Source of the DNA: Microbacterium flavescens
GTDB taxonomy: Bacteria > Actinomycetota > Actinomycetes > Actinomycetales > Microbacteriaceae
DNA: 64,000 nt
Reading direction: 5' to 3'
NCBI RefSeq assembly: GCF_018588945.1
Contig: NZ_JAFIWA010000006.1
Location: 62,001 to 126,000 of the forward strand
The position numbers and the translations under genes are program-made. The notes below the pieces were generated by a model. The model was not told the DNA's origin, did no database searches, and worked only from the letters and a program-made list of their open reading frames with translations. This document shows, one piece after another, positions 1 through 9,125 of this stretch (position 1 is the stretch's first letter; each line of letters starts with the position of its first letter).

Positions 1-1010
1 TCAAGACCGCCACCGGCGAGCAGTACCGGGAGGTCATCGCCGCAGACGTCGTCATCGAAAGCGCCGGCCAGGAGATGCTCGGCGGCGTCCATGCAGCCGT
101 CTACGACGAAGTGCGCGAAGTCGCAGAGGTCGGTGCGGCAACCCGGCTGAAGTACGGCCATTGGAAGGACGGTGAGAGCACCAGCGCGCTTACCGGCTTC
201 GACCCCGTCGCCATCAGTGAGGTCGCAAGCGTCCGCATGGTCGAAGGCAAACTCGTCGCTCTACAAGACGGTGGCGTCGTCATCGCAGAACGCGTCGCCG
301 TCGAGAGAGAGCTCACCGTCGGAGATGAATTGCCGATGACCTTCGCCCGCACTGGCGAGATGACGCTCCCCATCGTGGGAGTCATCGCGGACGGGTCAGC
401 CCAGGCGCTGCAGACCGACTTCTTCGTCTCCCTTGGGACTTACGCTGACCTCTACACGGAGGACATGGACGCGAGCATCTTCGTCCTGGCAGCCGACGGG
501 ACAACGCCTTCGAAGCTCACCTCGGCGCTCAAGGCCGCACTCGAGGACCACCCCACCGTTCAAGTGCGCGATCAGGCGGCTGTCATCGCCGGTCGCACGC
601 AATCGGTGGACCAGATCTTCGGGCTGGTCACCGTCCTCCTCGCCTTCGCCATGGTCATTGCCGTGCTCGGAATCGCTAACACCCTGGCGCTGTCCATCAC
701 AGAGCGCACCCGTGAGATCGGGATGCTCCGTGCCGTCGGCATGTCCCTCCGCTCCGTCGCCTTCATGGTGCAGGCCGAAGCGGCCATCGTCTCGGTTGCC
801 GCCGTTGCCTCCGGGCTGCTGCTGGGCACCGCAGCTAGCTTTGCGGCTGTAGGCGCCCTGTCAACCATCGCGCCGCTGGCCATCGAATTCCCTGTACTGC
901 AGTTGGCGACCCTCGCAGGCATCGTCGCCGTCGCGGGTCTTCTTGCCGGTATCGCGCCCGCGATCCGTGCGGCGAAGCTTCCCGTACTGGAGGCGATAGC
1001 CCATGCGTGA
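1..1010 (+). CDS. ABC transporter permease, FtsX/MacB type (5' end outside window)
   Basis: The reading frame is open from the window edge, so this is the C-terminal ~335 residues of a larger permease. The visible part starts in the extracytoplasmic MacB_PCD-like domain. It ends with the FtsX domain: a membrane segment, the hallmark TERTREIGMLRAVG cytoplasmic loop, and two more membrane segments. The last residues (LPVLEAIAHA) match the conserved PxxAIR-like end of MacB/LolC-type permeases. In the family these proteins pair with an ATPase that exports lipids, peptides or drugs or acts as a mechanotransmitter. The ATPase is not in the window, so no substrate is assigned. It lies just outside the left repeat of the tRNA-Ser island. 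Confidence 0.85.
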   Translation, partial: KTATGEQYREVIAADVVIESAGQEMLGGVHAAVYDEVREVAEVGAATRLKYGHWKDGESTSALTGFDPVAISEVASVRMVEGKLVALQDGGVVIAERVAVERELTVGDELPMTFARTGEMTLPIVGVIADGSAQALQTDFFVSLGTYADLYTEDMDASIFVLAADGTTPSKLTSALKAALEDHPTVQVRDQAAVIAGRTQSVDQIFGLVTVLLAFAMVIAVLGIANTLALSITERTREIGMLRAVGMSLRSVAFMVQAEAAIVSVAAVASGLLLGTAASFAAVGALSTIAPLAIEFPVLQLATLAGIVAVAGLLAGIAPAIRAAKLPVLEAIAHA

Positions 1011-1384
1011 GCGCAACATGCCGCCTGCGCTCCCCATGGTGGCCGCGCAACCCGTGGTGATGCTCGACCCCTACATTCCGTCGATCGCGGAGGACCTCGA
1101 CCTCACATCGCCAGCCTCGCACCGAGGCGCTCCACCACGCCGAGGCCTCCACCACGGAAGCGCTTAGCGGCGGGTTCTCGGTCCCGTTCCTCGCAATCGT
1201 CGCCACCGTCTCACTGACCGTAGCCGTCGTGGCGGGGTCCGCCCGAAGTGGAATCGGCACGGCCGATGTCACTATAAACGGACGGCCAACGAGCCGCAGC
1301 GTCCGGACCGAGAGGTCCGGACGCTGGGGCGTTCGTGGCGATGTCCGCACAACCACTTCGCGGGCGCAGGCTGCATCGCATTGA
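1003..1384 (+). pseudogene. Possible frameshifted membrane-protein remnant
   Basis: An ATG at 1003 overlaps the stop of the permease gene (ATGCGTGA) and opens a 54-codon frame ending near 1167. From 1121 the +1 frame continues with a plausible hydrophobic stretch (FLAIVATVSLTVAVVAGSA) up to a stop at 1382-1384. The last third of that frame reads through a perfect terminator-like hairpin and makes no protein sense. I read this as a decayed gene once coupled to the permease, but it may simply be non-coding. No family is recognised. Confidence 0.3.
1297..1326. terminator. Perfect 13-bp hairpin with GAGA loop
   Basis: The arms CAGCGTCCGGACC and GGTCCGGACGCTG enclose a GAGA tetraloop. There is no T-tract, as is usual for actinobacterial intrinsic terminators. 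It probably ends the ABC permease transcript. Confidence 0.6.
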
Positions 1385-1440
1385 GTGGCGAACCCCCACT
1401 GACATTGGGATTGATCCCACGGTAGGTAGCCCGGGCGAAC

Positions 1441-1617
1441 CGCGGAATCACGCGGATGCCGCGGTCATTCCAGAGTCGCGAGCGTCGTTGTGGGAAAGAA
1501 TTGGGCAACCGACACCCCGGCCGGTCATTCCCAAATCGGTGCCCAAACGCAGATCAGCGCCACAAAATGTGACGCTGATCTGGGATGAAAGTGGCGGTGA
1601 CGGTGGGATTTGAACCC
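1441..1617 (+). repeat. Left direct repeat of the tRNA-Ser island (att-like)
   Basis: This ~177-bp stretch is a close but imperfect copy of 13514-13691. Both copies have the same order: CGCGGAATCACGCGGATG, GTTGTGGGAAAGAA, a CAGATCAGCG/CGCTGATCTG hairpin, then the last 26 bases of tRNA-Ser including its CCA. Similarity stops within the T-arm of the tRNA, right after TTTGAACCC. This is the pattern left by site-specific integration into a tRNA 3' end. Confidence 0.75.
1592..1617 (-). other. tRNA-Ser 3'-end fragment (not a functional tRNA)
   Basis: The 26 bases equal the CCA, discriminator, acceptor 3' strand and part of the T-arm of the intact tRNA-Ser(CGA) at 13666-13756. No anticodon arm or 5' acceptor strand follows on either side. 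It marks the distal junction of the island. Confidence 0.8.
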
Positions 1618-1920
1618 TTATCCGACCACCTTTCATGGATGCGCGAGGGGGGACTTTCCGCGTCATTCCGCGGAACCCGATCTTTCGAGGCTGTGTAGCG
1701 ATGCGCCACTTCTTTCACCGGCTTTTCCCACGAGCACTTGCCGATGCGGCTCACCTGTTCGAGCACAACCGCGCGTCGGCACCCGAGCGGAGCAACTCGG
1801 ACCAACCCGAGTGGATCGCAGCCCCGACAATGGCAGCCCGGGTCGGTCCGTGGCCCGGTTGATCTTCGCAGAGCCTCGCTCACGAGGATCCCGCTGGGCG
1901 TCGCACACAGGTGACGCCGC
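1618..1920. other. Non-coding stretch inside the left island boundary
   Basis: No frame with coding character, RNA gene or clear hairpin was recognised. It lies between the tRNA fragment and the stop of the large surface-protein gene, and should hold that gene's 3' untranslated region. Confidence 0.4.
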
Positions 1921-4900
1921 TCAGCTACGCCGCCTCCGCCTCACGTTCAGCGCGATCATCCCTGCGGCGAAGAGGAGAACCGCGACCAAGGTCAGCAGCG
2001 TGAAGCGTCCTCCGTCCACTCCCGTCGGCGGCAGGTCCGGATCGAATCGATTGTCGATCGAGACGGATGCCGCGGCCCCGGCGCTCACCGTGACCACGGC
2101 GGCATCGGTGCCGTCGGCTGCGGCGGGGCTGTATGTCACAACCGACGCATCGCCGTCATCGGTCTCCCGGATCGTGCACTCCGCCCCGACGGGAAGATCG
2201 CGATATGTCACCGGCTGCGCCGGAGCGAGAACGCGGACGCCCCCGCTGGGGACGTCGATCTCCGATCCGTTCCACGCGCACGTCGTCGTGACTTCGAACG
2301 CGTCATCGGCGTGGTCTGCCGCAGCATCCCCCGACAGCGTCTTCGACACGACGAGCTGACCGAGTTCGAAGATGTTCGTGACGACCAGATCTGTCGCGCT
2401 CTCGGTGACCTCCACGAGCTCGACGGGTTCACCCGTCTCGGCGTCGGTGATCGTCGTTGATGTGGCTCCGCCCGCGTCGGTCTCTGTGAGCGTGCATTGC
2501 AGTCCGACGAGCAGCGGCTCGTAGGTCGTGGTGTAGTCGTTGTCGACGGACAGCTCGCGAGTGGCCCCGCCCGGAATCCCGACGGCGTCACCGATGCCGT
2601 CGACGCACTCGAGCGTGACCTCGAACGGTCCCGCGCCCCAGAGCTCGGCACCGTCGCCGTCGATCTGCTTCGTCACCGTGAGGGAGCCGGCGGCGAACGT
2701 GTTCGTGACGACCACTTCCACGGTGGTGCCGTCGCCGATGGTGACCGAGCCTGGCTCGACGGCGACGCTGGTCGCTCCGCCGGTCGACACCTCGGTGACC
2801 GTGCAGGTCGCGCCGGTCGCGATGTCGTCGATCTCGGCCTCCCATCCGTCGTCGGCGCCGAGCGTCACGAAACCGGCCCAGACGCGCGCGGGCCCGCTCC
2901 CGGTGTCCAGTACGCAATCGACGGCGAGACGGAACGGTCCTTGGCCGAAGTCCTCGGCGGCGGGGCCGGTCACCTCCTTCTCGAGAAGCAGCGCCCCCGC
3001 GGCGAAGGTGTTGACCGCGGCCACCTCGACCACCGTGCCCTCGACCACCGTCACAGCGACCTCGGTCCCGTCGACCGGCTCCTGCGGTTCGCCGGCCACG
3101 CTCACGACGAAGGAGGTGGAGGTCGCGTCGAGCGTGTCATCCTCGGTTACCGTGCACTCGGTTCCGACGGGCAGCCCGCCGAGCGCCCACGTCTCATCGG
3201 TCGTGAGCGACTCCGCCATGGGATTCTCGGCGTCGTAGCCGTCGGCCCAGACCTCGGCCCCTTCGAACGTGCACGAGACGCTGAAGGGGAAGGGGCCGTA
3301 CTCGACGGGGTTCCCGCGTGCGTTGACGCCGGCGGCGTCGACGATCTTGCGGATGGTGAGCGCTGCGACGTCGTAGACGTTCTCGATCGTGACCAGACCG
3401 ATCTCGTCGTCCGGTCCGCCGACGGTGGCGGTTCCGATGACGGTCGTCGTCTGCCCGAACTGGCCCTCGGTGGCGGCGCACTCGGCGCCCCACGGCACCC
3501 TGTCCACCTCGACGGGGTCGGCGCCGGGGACCAGGATCAGCTCGGGAAGCGAGAGCACTTCGATGCCGCCGCTGACGCAGGTCAACTGCACGGGAAATGT
3601 GTCCGGGGCGAACTCGGCCGCCGGTCCCGAGACGATCTTCTGTAGCTGGATGGGCCCGGTCGGGTGGCTGACGCCCACCCGCCGGCCCTCGGTGGCGGGC
3701 ACGACCGTCGGCGTGGCGCCGATCGCCGAGCCGCCTGTCGACACCGTGTTGTAGGCGATGGGGAAGTCCGACGCGGCGCGCGCGTCGGGTGTGGTCCGGG
3801 TCTGGAATTGGATGTCGAGGGTCTCGGCCGGTTGGAGCGGATCGGCGTCGGGGAACTCAACGACGAACTTCAGGCTGCGCACGACCGCCGGGTCGACGGA
3901 ACCGTCGAGCGGCATCCACGCTCCCGCCCCGCACGGCGTGCCGAGCGGGTTGAGATCGGCCGTGCACGGGACGGATGCGGTCGAGTAGTAGGTCGTGAGC
4001 ACCGCACCCGCGGGGGTCGTCGCCGTGGGAACCAGCACGACGCCGCCGACGAACGTCGGCTCCCACTCGCTCTCGCGGGGCAGCTGCACGATGAGTCCCT
4101 GGTCGCCCGGGGTGGGGAGGTTGTCGATCGAGACCACCTGGTCGAGCGGAAGCGTGCCGGCGTTGACGACGCGGAACCGCCAGGTCTCAGTGCCGCCCGG
4201 GAGCGTGACGGGGATGCAGGGGGCGCGGTAGAAGCGGCCGGCGACGGCGGTGCCCTCGCACTCGAAGCCCTCGACCGTCGAGAACACCTCCGGGATGCCG
4301 GGCTGGTTGTGATCGACATCCGACCGGACGTACTTGATGGTGCTGAGCGCGGGCACCGCGAGCGGCGAGACGATCGCGTCATCCATGCACTCGCCGTTCG
4401 GCCCGAGGGTGGGCACGCAGTCGTCGAGCGGCTCATCGACGCTCACGACGGCCCAGTTCTGCACCTGGGTCCCCGCGGGAAGTCCCGGCCGCAGCATGAG
4501 CTGGATCGTGATCGTGTACGTCTGGCCCGGCTCGAGGACGCTGCCCCCGGGCATCCGGAAGAAGATCATGTCGTCGAGGACATCGACGTCGACGACATCC
4601 GGATCGGTGGGAAGCGCCGTGCCGTTCGGCGGATCAGGCGCCGTGCCGGTCAGTGCGAACGTGTACGGCGAGACAGTCGGGTCACGGTCGGGATCGAGCA
4701 CGAGCATGATGCCGTCCGCGTCCGTGGGAAGCCGGTCTTCGAACAGCGGGTTGTGCAGCGGCGCCTCGCCGGTGTTCGTGAAGGACAGCGTGAACGGGAC
4801 GACCGCGCCGGGTCGAATGTCGCCGTTCGGCGACTTCGTCACCGAGATCGCCGCCTCGAGATGGAGGTAGCGGTACTCCGCTTCAGCGGTGTCGCTGTCT

Positions 4901-7900
4901 GTCAGCGGACCCGAGCCGACGTTGGCCGACTCGCCGTCCACCTCGACGGTGTTCCAGAAGGTGCCCGCGTCCGCTTCGCCGGGTGAGGGAACCTGATCGG
5001 CGCGGGTCGTGGGCACGGGGCCGCCGGTGCGAAGGTCTGCGCGTCGCTCGAGGAGGACGGGCACGTTGACGACCGGGTTGGATGGGTTCTGCCAGCCGAG
5101 GTCGTTGGCCTGCGCGAAGGTGAACCGCAGGCCGTGGAGGTCGTCGGGTGCGGCGTCGAGGAACGCGCTCGCGGTCGCGACCGTCATCGAGCCCGGGGTG
5201 ATCGGCTGGCACGTCCACGTGCCGCCGACGGTGTCGGCCACGACGTTCGCCGCGCTGAAGTCACCGCCCGAGAGGTAGCACGCACGCACCTGGCCGACCG
5301 GCACCGGCAGCGCCCACGACGGAGACATCCCCGCGAAGTCCATCGCGTTCCAGAACGTCGGATCGTCGTCCGTGATCGTCAGGAACCGGGCCCGGGCCGA
5401 CCCGCCGGGCTGGCCCGCGAGGGTCATGGTGATCTGACCGGTGTCTCCGTCCTTCTGGGACGCCGGAGAGAACGACTTGCCCGCCGTGACGGAGAAGGTC
5501 GGCTCCTCGAGCTGGATGAAGGCGGTCTGCTGGTCGCACGCGTAGCGGGAGTCCGCCGGCGGGGGGCAGGGGCCGGTCGGCTCGATGTCGGCCACGACGC
5601 CCTGGGCGGTGTTCGCGATCGGCGAGTCGGCAACCGAGACGCGTTCGGTCGTGCCTCGCCAGTACGGGCGCAGCCGCACGTCGAACGCGACCACACCGGC
5701 GCCGTTTGCGGCGATCCGGCCGTCGAAGCTCACCTGGATGCCCGTCACGTCGCACGGGAGCGCGGCCGGGACGAGCGCGAGTGCCTGGGCGACGGTGTAG
5801 TCCTCGGGCGCCTGTCCGCCCGGGCAGAAGAGTCGCACCACCGTCGACGTGGTGCCGGACGGAACCGTGATCGCCGAGAAGTTGTTGAAGGTGAAGGCCT
5901 GGAACGGATCCTGGCGGCGGTCGACGATCGTCGTCGGCGCGGGGTCGGCGATGACGAGCTGATCGACGCGCGCCGGCGTCGTGTTGCGGGTCGTCACGGT
6001 GAGGCGGCTCAGCGGATACTGGCCGATCGGGATGTCCGCGTCGGTGGGAACGGCGAGCGGACCGCCCTGCCAGTTCTTGTCGGTCGTCGTCGTGATCGGG
6101 ACGTCGATGATGAGGACGTCATCGGATGCGTCGGAGCTGAGCGGCGTCCCGCCGTCGGCGGGGAAGCCCGCGGCGCGAGCCGTGTTGCGGACGACGCCCG
6201 GGTCATCGAGGTTGTAGAGGATGTCACCGAGTGCGGGGACCCCGTCGGAGCGGCGTTCATCGCGAACCTGCCACACCAGCGTGACCGGGCGGGTGTTGCC
6301 GAACGAGCGGGCGACACCGGAGCCGACGGGGGGCGCGTCCGGCACGCCCGCCGATGCCTCCGCACGGTCGGGACTCTCGGCGAGCACCAGCCGAACGCCG
6401 GTGGTGCTCGCCTGCTCCGCCGCGGTGAGGCTCATGCCGGGGAACTGGCCGATACAGGCCGCGGGACAGGGATCGTTGGCTGCGCCGACCCACGCCGTGC
6501 CGTTCCAGAGGAGCACTTCGACCACCTGGTCGTAGGCGATCAGCGGGTCCGTCGCCGTCGAGATGGGCTGCACGCGCGTCAGGTTGAACGCGTCGAACAT
6601 GCTGAACGCGACCGCGATGTCGTCCGGGGCCGCCACGTCGGTGATCTGCACGGTCTCCAGGCCGGAGTAGCCGCCGGTCGACCAGGACAGCGTCGAGGGA
6701 ATGGTGTCACCCGACCGCGCGATGACCGTCTTCACCCCGCCGGAGCTCGAGGTGCCGAAGGTCTTGTCGATGAGGTCCGCGGTGCCGGGGTCGGCGGGGA
6801 TCAGCTCGACTTCGGGGCACTCGTCTGCCGGCATCGTCGCCGAGCCGTCGGGCACTCCATCGGTGGATGCCTCGGCCGACGACTGCGCACAGTTGGGGAC
6901 GAAGGTGGACTCGACGTCGGAGAACGGCGGAGTTCCGGTGTAACGCCCGTCAGCTCGGAGTTCGCTCGTGAAGTTCGGTGCGAGATCTGTTCCGGGCGGG
7001 AATCCGAGGCCGTCGTCGCCCGTGTAGGTATACGTGAAGCGGATGCCTCCCGCCACGGCGGAGATCGCGGGGTCGATCGGTGCGGAGTAGATCTGCGCAC
7101 CCTCGATGTCTGCGGTGAGGACCTTCCACTGCCCGTCCGTCGTGTCGTAGTACTCGATCGTCAGCGAGGACTGCCCCGGAACAGGCGTCTGGGTGATCGC
7201 GGTGATGTCGAACGCGTTCCACCATGCGTCGCCGTCGATCGGGTCCTGCGGATCCTGGATGACGATGACGTCCGCGTTGCCGGTGGACCCCGTCGGGGTG
7301 TCCGGCGGACTCGGCCGGTCGGTGAGACCGCCCTCGAGCGAGACCGTGACGATCTGACCGGGGACGGCGAGGATCTGCGATGGCCGGACCTGCTTGGTGA
7401 TGTAGGGTTCGACGACTTCGTCGTAGATGTAGAGGTCGGCCGGGGCATCCGCGTCACCGGTGACTCCCTGGTTGTGGCCCTCGACGCCGACCACGTTCGT
7501 CACCAAGAGAGGAAGCCCCGTGAGGTCGGGATCGGTGTCGACCTCGAGGACGACGGATGTCTCGGCACCTGGCTGGATCGGGCCTTCGAAGACGACTTCG
7601 AACCATCCGACGAGCGCCGGGTCTCCTTCGGTGGCGGGCGGCACCGCACCGTCCGCGAAGGGCTCGGACTGTTCGCCGCCGCCGATGAGGTGGTAGATCA
7701 CGGTGCCGGATGTCGCGCCCGCGGGGTACTCGATCGGCTCAGTGATCCCGGCGAACGTGTACTCGGCGGGAAACTCCCCCGCCGAGGGTTCGCGGATCGT
7801 GAGCTGCTCGAGCGGGATGGTCGACGCGTTGGTTGCGCCGAGCGTCACGGTGCTGGGCTCGCCCGCGATCACGAGGCTCGGGTCGAAGGACTTCGTCGCG

Positions 7901-8982
7901 GTGACCTGCACATCGTTGGCGAGGATTGTGAAGTCGGCGCTCGTCGGGGTTGTGACCGTCTCGTCGCCGAGCGCGACCTCCGACGACACCGTGTTCTCGA
8001 CGACCGTGCCGTCGGGCTGAGTCGCTGCGAGGTCGGTCGTGGCGAGGTCGAGTTCGACGGATGCGGTGGCTCCCGCGGGAATCGCGCCGGTGAAGGTGAC
8101 GCGTGTGCCGCGGACGTCTTCGGCGGCCACGCCTGCGGGCAGCGCCCCGCCGGGGGCTTCCACCCATGTGGGCGGGACATAGACCTCATACGTCGTGGCC
8201 GTGGATCCCGCAGGCGCGGTGACGCTGCCGAAGCCCGTGAACCCGAGCATCTCGAACGGGTTCGGAGCGGCGGTCTCGTCGGCCGGATCCTGGATGATGA
8301 GCGTATCGACGGTCGCGTTCGAGTCGTTGCGCCCGCCGAGAGCTGCGGTGACCGAGGTACCCGGCACCGCGATGGCCGATGCCGGCGTGATCGACTTCGT
8401 CGGCGTCGTGGCCAGTTCGAGCGGAATGACCGGGGTCACTCCCGCCGAGCCGGGTTCGTCGACGAAGTTCGAGCCTTCGATATATGCCTCGTTGAACACC
8501 TCGACGTCGTTGGTGTCATACGAGGCGTCCTCGGGGAGACGCGCGGTGATCTCGACCACGCCGGTGGTTGCATCCAGGATGCCGACGGCGTCGCCGGCAT
8601 CGCCGTCGAGATCGGTCACCCACGTGACGGTGACGGTATTGCCGGAGATGGTCGGCTCGAGGGCGGAGTTCACTCCGGCGCCGACCACGGCATCGATGAC
8701 TTCGAACGGCGCGGGGACCACGTCGGTGAGGACGGCGTCGCGGCAGCCCAGGTCGGTGATCGACGAGCAGCCGACGGTCAACGTGTACGTGAAGGTCTGG
8801 TCCGGCCCCACCTCGGCTACGCTCGCCTCCTTTGTGAGGGAGGCGACGGCGGTGACATCGACCGGAGCTGGATCGGGGATGACCGGCGCGGCCGCTGCGG
8901 TCGGAGCGGCGATGAGAGATATCGCAAGGGCAAGGACGGCGGTCGCGGCTCCCGCTCGCGAACGGGTGGCGGACAGTGACAC
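1921..8982 (-). CDS. Giant LPPTG cell-wall-anchored surface protein with DUF11-like and DUF5979-like repeats
   Basis: The protein has 2353 residues. It opens with a signal peptide (~1-32, cleavage near TAAAA/PV). Next come about eight DUF11-like beta-sandwich repeats, each opening with a TKSxxP or TK-type strand (~30-1770). Five DUF5979-like domains follow at ~1777, 1874, 1997, 2100 and 2209. The end is a sorting signal: LPPTG at 2317-2321, a hydrophobic helix and RRRRRS. Sortase would link it to peptidoglycan, so it is probably a long stalk or adhesin. All five C-terminal domains keep a Lys near their start, a Glu in CxxxE and an Asn in a VTNTF-like strand, plus two Cys. The start is GTG at 8982 with GGGGGA upstream. 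It is divergent from the alkylsulfatase gene. No ligand-binding domain is recognised. Confidence 0.85.
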   Translation of the reverse strand: MSLSATRSRAGAATAVLALAISLIAAPTAAAAPVIPDPAPVDVTAVASLTKEASVAEVGPDQTFTYTLTVGCSSITDLGCRDAVLTDVVPAPFEVIDAVVGAGVNSALEPTISGNTVTVTWVTDLDGDAGDAVGILDATTGVVEITARLPEDASYDTNDVEVFNEAYIEGSNFVDEPGSAGVTPVIPLELATTPTKSITPASAIAVPGTSVTAALGGRNDSNATVDTLIIQDPADETAAPNPFEMLGFTGFGSVTAPAGSTATTYEVYVPPTWVEAPGGALPAGVAAEDVRGTRVTFTGAIPAGATASVELDLATTDLAATQPDGTVVENTVSSEVALGDETVTTPTSADFTILANDVQVTATKSFDPSLVIAGEPSTVTLGATNASTIPLEQLTIREPSAGEFPAEYTFAGITEPIEYPAGATSGTVIYHLIGGGEQSEPFADGAVPPATEGDPALVGWFEVVFEGPIQPGAETSVVLEVDTDPDLTGLPLLVTNVVGVEGHNQGVTGDADAPADLYIYDEVVEPYITKQVRPSQILAVPGQIVTVSLEGGLTDRPSPPDTPTGSTGNADVIVIQDPQDPIDGDAWWNAFDITAITQTPVPGQSSLTIEYYDTTDGQWKVLTADIEGAQIYSAPIDPAISAVAGGIRFTYTYTGDDGLGFPPGTDLAPNFTSELRADGRYTGTPPFSDVESTFVPNCAQSSAEASTDGVPDGSATMPADECPEVELIPADPGTADLIDKTFGTSSSGGVKTVIARSGDTIPSTLSWSTGGYSGLETVQITDVAAPDDIAVAFSMFDAFNLTRVQPISTATDPLIAYDQVVEVLLWNGTAWVGAANDPCPAACIGQFPGMSLTAAEQASTTGVRLVLAESPDRAEASAGVPDAPPVGSGVARSFGNTRPVTLVWQVRDERRSDGVPALGDILYNLDDPGVVRNTARAAGFPADGGTPLSSDASDDVLIIDVPITTTTDKNWQGGPLAVPTDADIPIGQYPLSRLTVTTRNTTPARVDQLVIADPAPTTIVDRRQDPFQAFTFNNFSAITVPSGTTSTVVRLFCPGGQAPEDYTVAQALALVPAALPCDVTGIQVSFDGRIAANGAGVVAFDVRLRPYWRGTTERVSVADSPIANTAQGVVADIEPTGPCPPPADSRYACDQQTAFIQLEEPTFSVTAGKSFSPASQKDGDTGQITMTLAGQPGGSARARFLTITDDDPTFWNAMDFAGMSPSWALPVPVGQVRACYLSGGDFSAANVVADTVGGTWTCQPITPGSMTVATASAFLDAAPDDLHGLRFTFAQANDLGWQNPSNPVVNVPVLLERRADLRTGGPVPTTRADQVPSPGEADAGTFWNTVEVDGESANVGSGPLTDSDTAEAEYRYLHLEAAISVTKSPNGDIRPGAVVPFTLSFTNTGEAPLHNPLFEDRLPTDADGIMLVLDPDRDPTVSPYTFALTGTAPDPPNGTALPTDPDVVDVDVLDDMIFFRMPGGSVLEPGQTYTITIQLMLRPGLPAGTQVQNWAVVSVDEPLDDCVPTLGPNGECMDDAIVSPLAVPALSTIKYVRSDVDHNQPGIPEVFSTVEGFECEGTAVAGRFYRAPCIPVTLPGGTETWRFRVVNAGTLPLDQVVSIDNLPTPGDQGLIVQLPRESEWEPTFVGGVVLVPTATTPAGAVLTTYYSTASVPCTADLNPLGTPCGAGAWMPLDGSVDPAVVRSLKFVVEFPDADPLQPAETLDIQFQTRTTPDARAASDFPIAYNTVSTGGSAIGATPTVVPATEGRRVGVSHPTGPIQLQKIVSGPAAEFAPDTFPVQLTCVSGGIEVLSLPELILVPGADPVEVDRVPWGAECAATEGQFGQTTTVIGTATVGGPDDEIGLVTIENVYDVAALTIRKIVDAAGVNARGNPVEYGPFPFSVSCTFEGAEVWADGYDAENPMAESLTTDETWALGGLPVGTECTVTEDDTLDATSTSFVVSVAGEPQEPVDGTEVAVTVVEGTVVEVAAVNTFAAGALLLEKEVTGPAAEDFGQGPFRLAVDCVLDTGSGPARVWAGFVTLGADDGWEAEIDDIATGATCTVTEVSTGGATSVAVEPGSVTIGDGTTVEVVVTNTFAAGSLTVTKQIDGDGAELWGAGPFEVTLECVDGIGDAVGIPGGATRELSVDNDYTTTYEPLLVGLQCTLTETDAGGATSTTITDAETGEPVELVEVTESATDLVVTNIFELGQLVVSKTLSGDAAADHADDAFEVTTTCAWNGSEIDVPSGGVRVLAPAQPVTYRDLPVGAECTIRETDDGDASVVTYSPAAADGTDAAVVTVSAGAAASVSIDNRFDPDLPPTGVDGGRFTLLTLVAVLLFAAGMIALNVRRRRRS

Positions 8983-9125
8983 GTCTTTTCCCCCGAATCG
9001 GTGTGGCGCCGGCCGAGTCGGTGCGTGGTGGTGAGAGGCCGCCGCGGGGTCAGCCTAGCCATAGGGACCGTTTCGCCGACAGTATGGGCTGGAGAAAAGA
9101 TCGAGTCGATCGGAGTGGCACGCCC

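Noticed and set aside
1592..1617. A second tRNA-Ser gene
   Set aside because: Only the acceptor 3' strand and part of the T-arm are present.
5134..8979. A 1281-codon plus-strand frame opposite the giant surface-protein gene
   Set aside because: It is antisense to a gene with a signal peptide, repeats and LPPTG anchor, and its translation is an Arg/Gly/Asp-rich shadow without domains.
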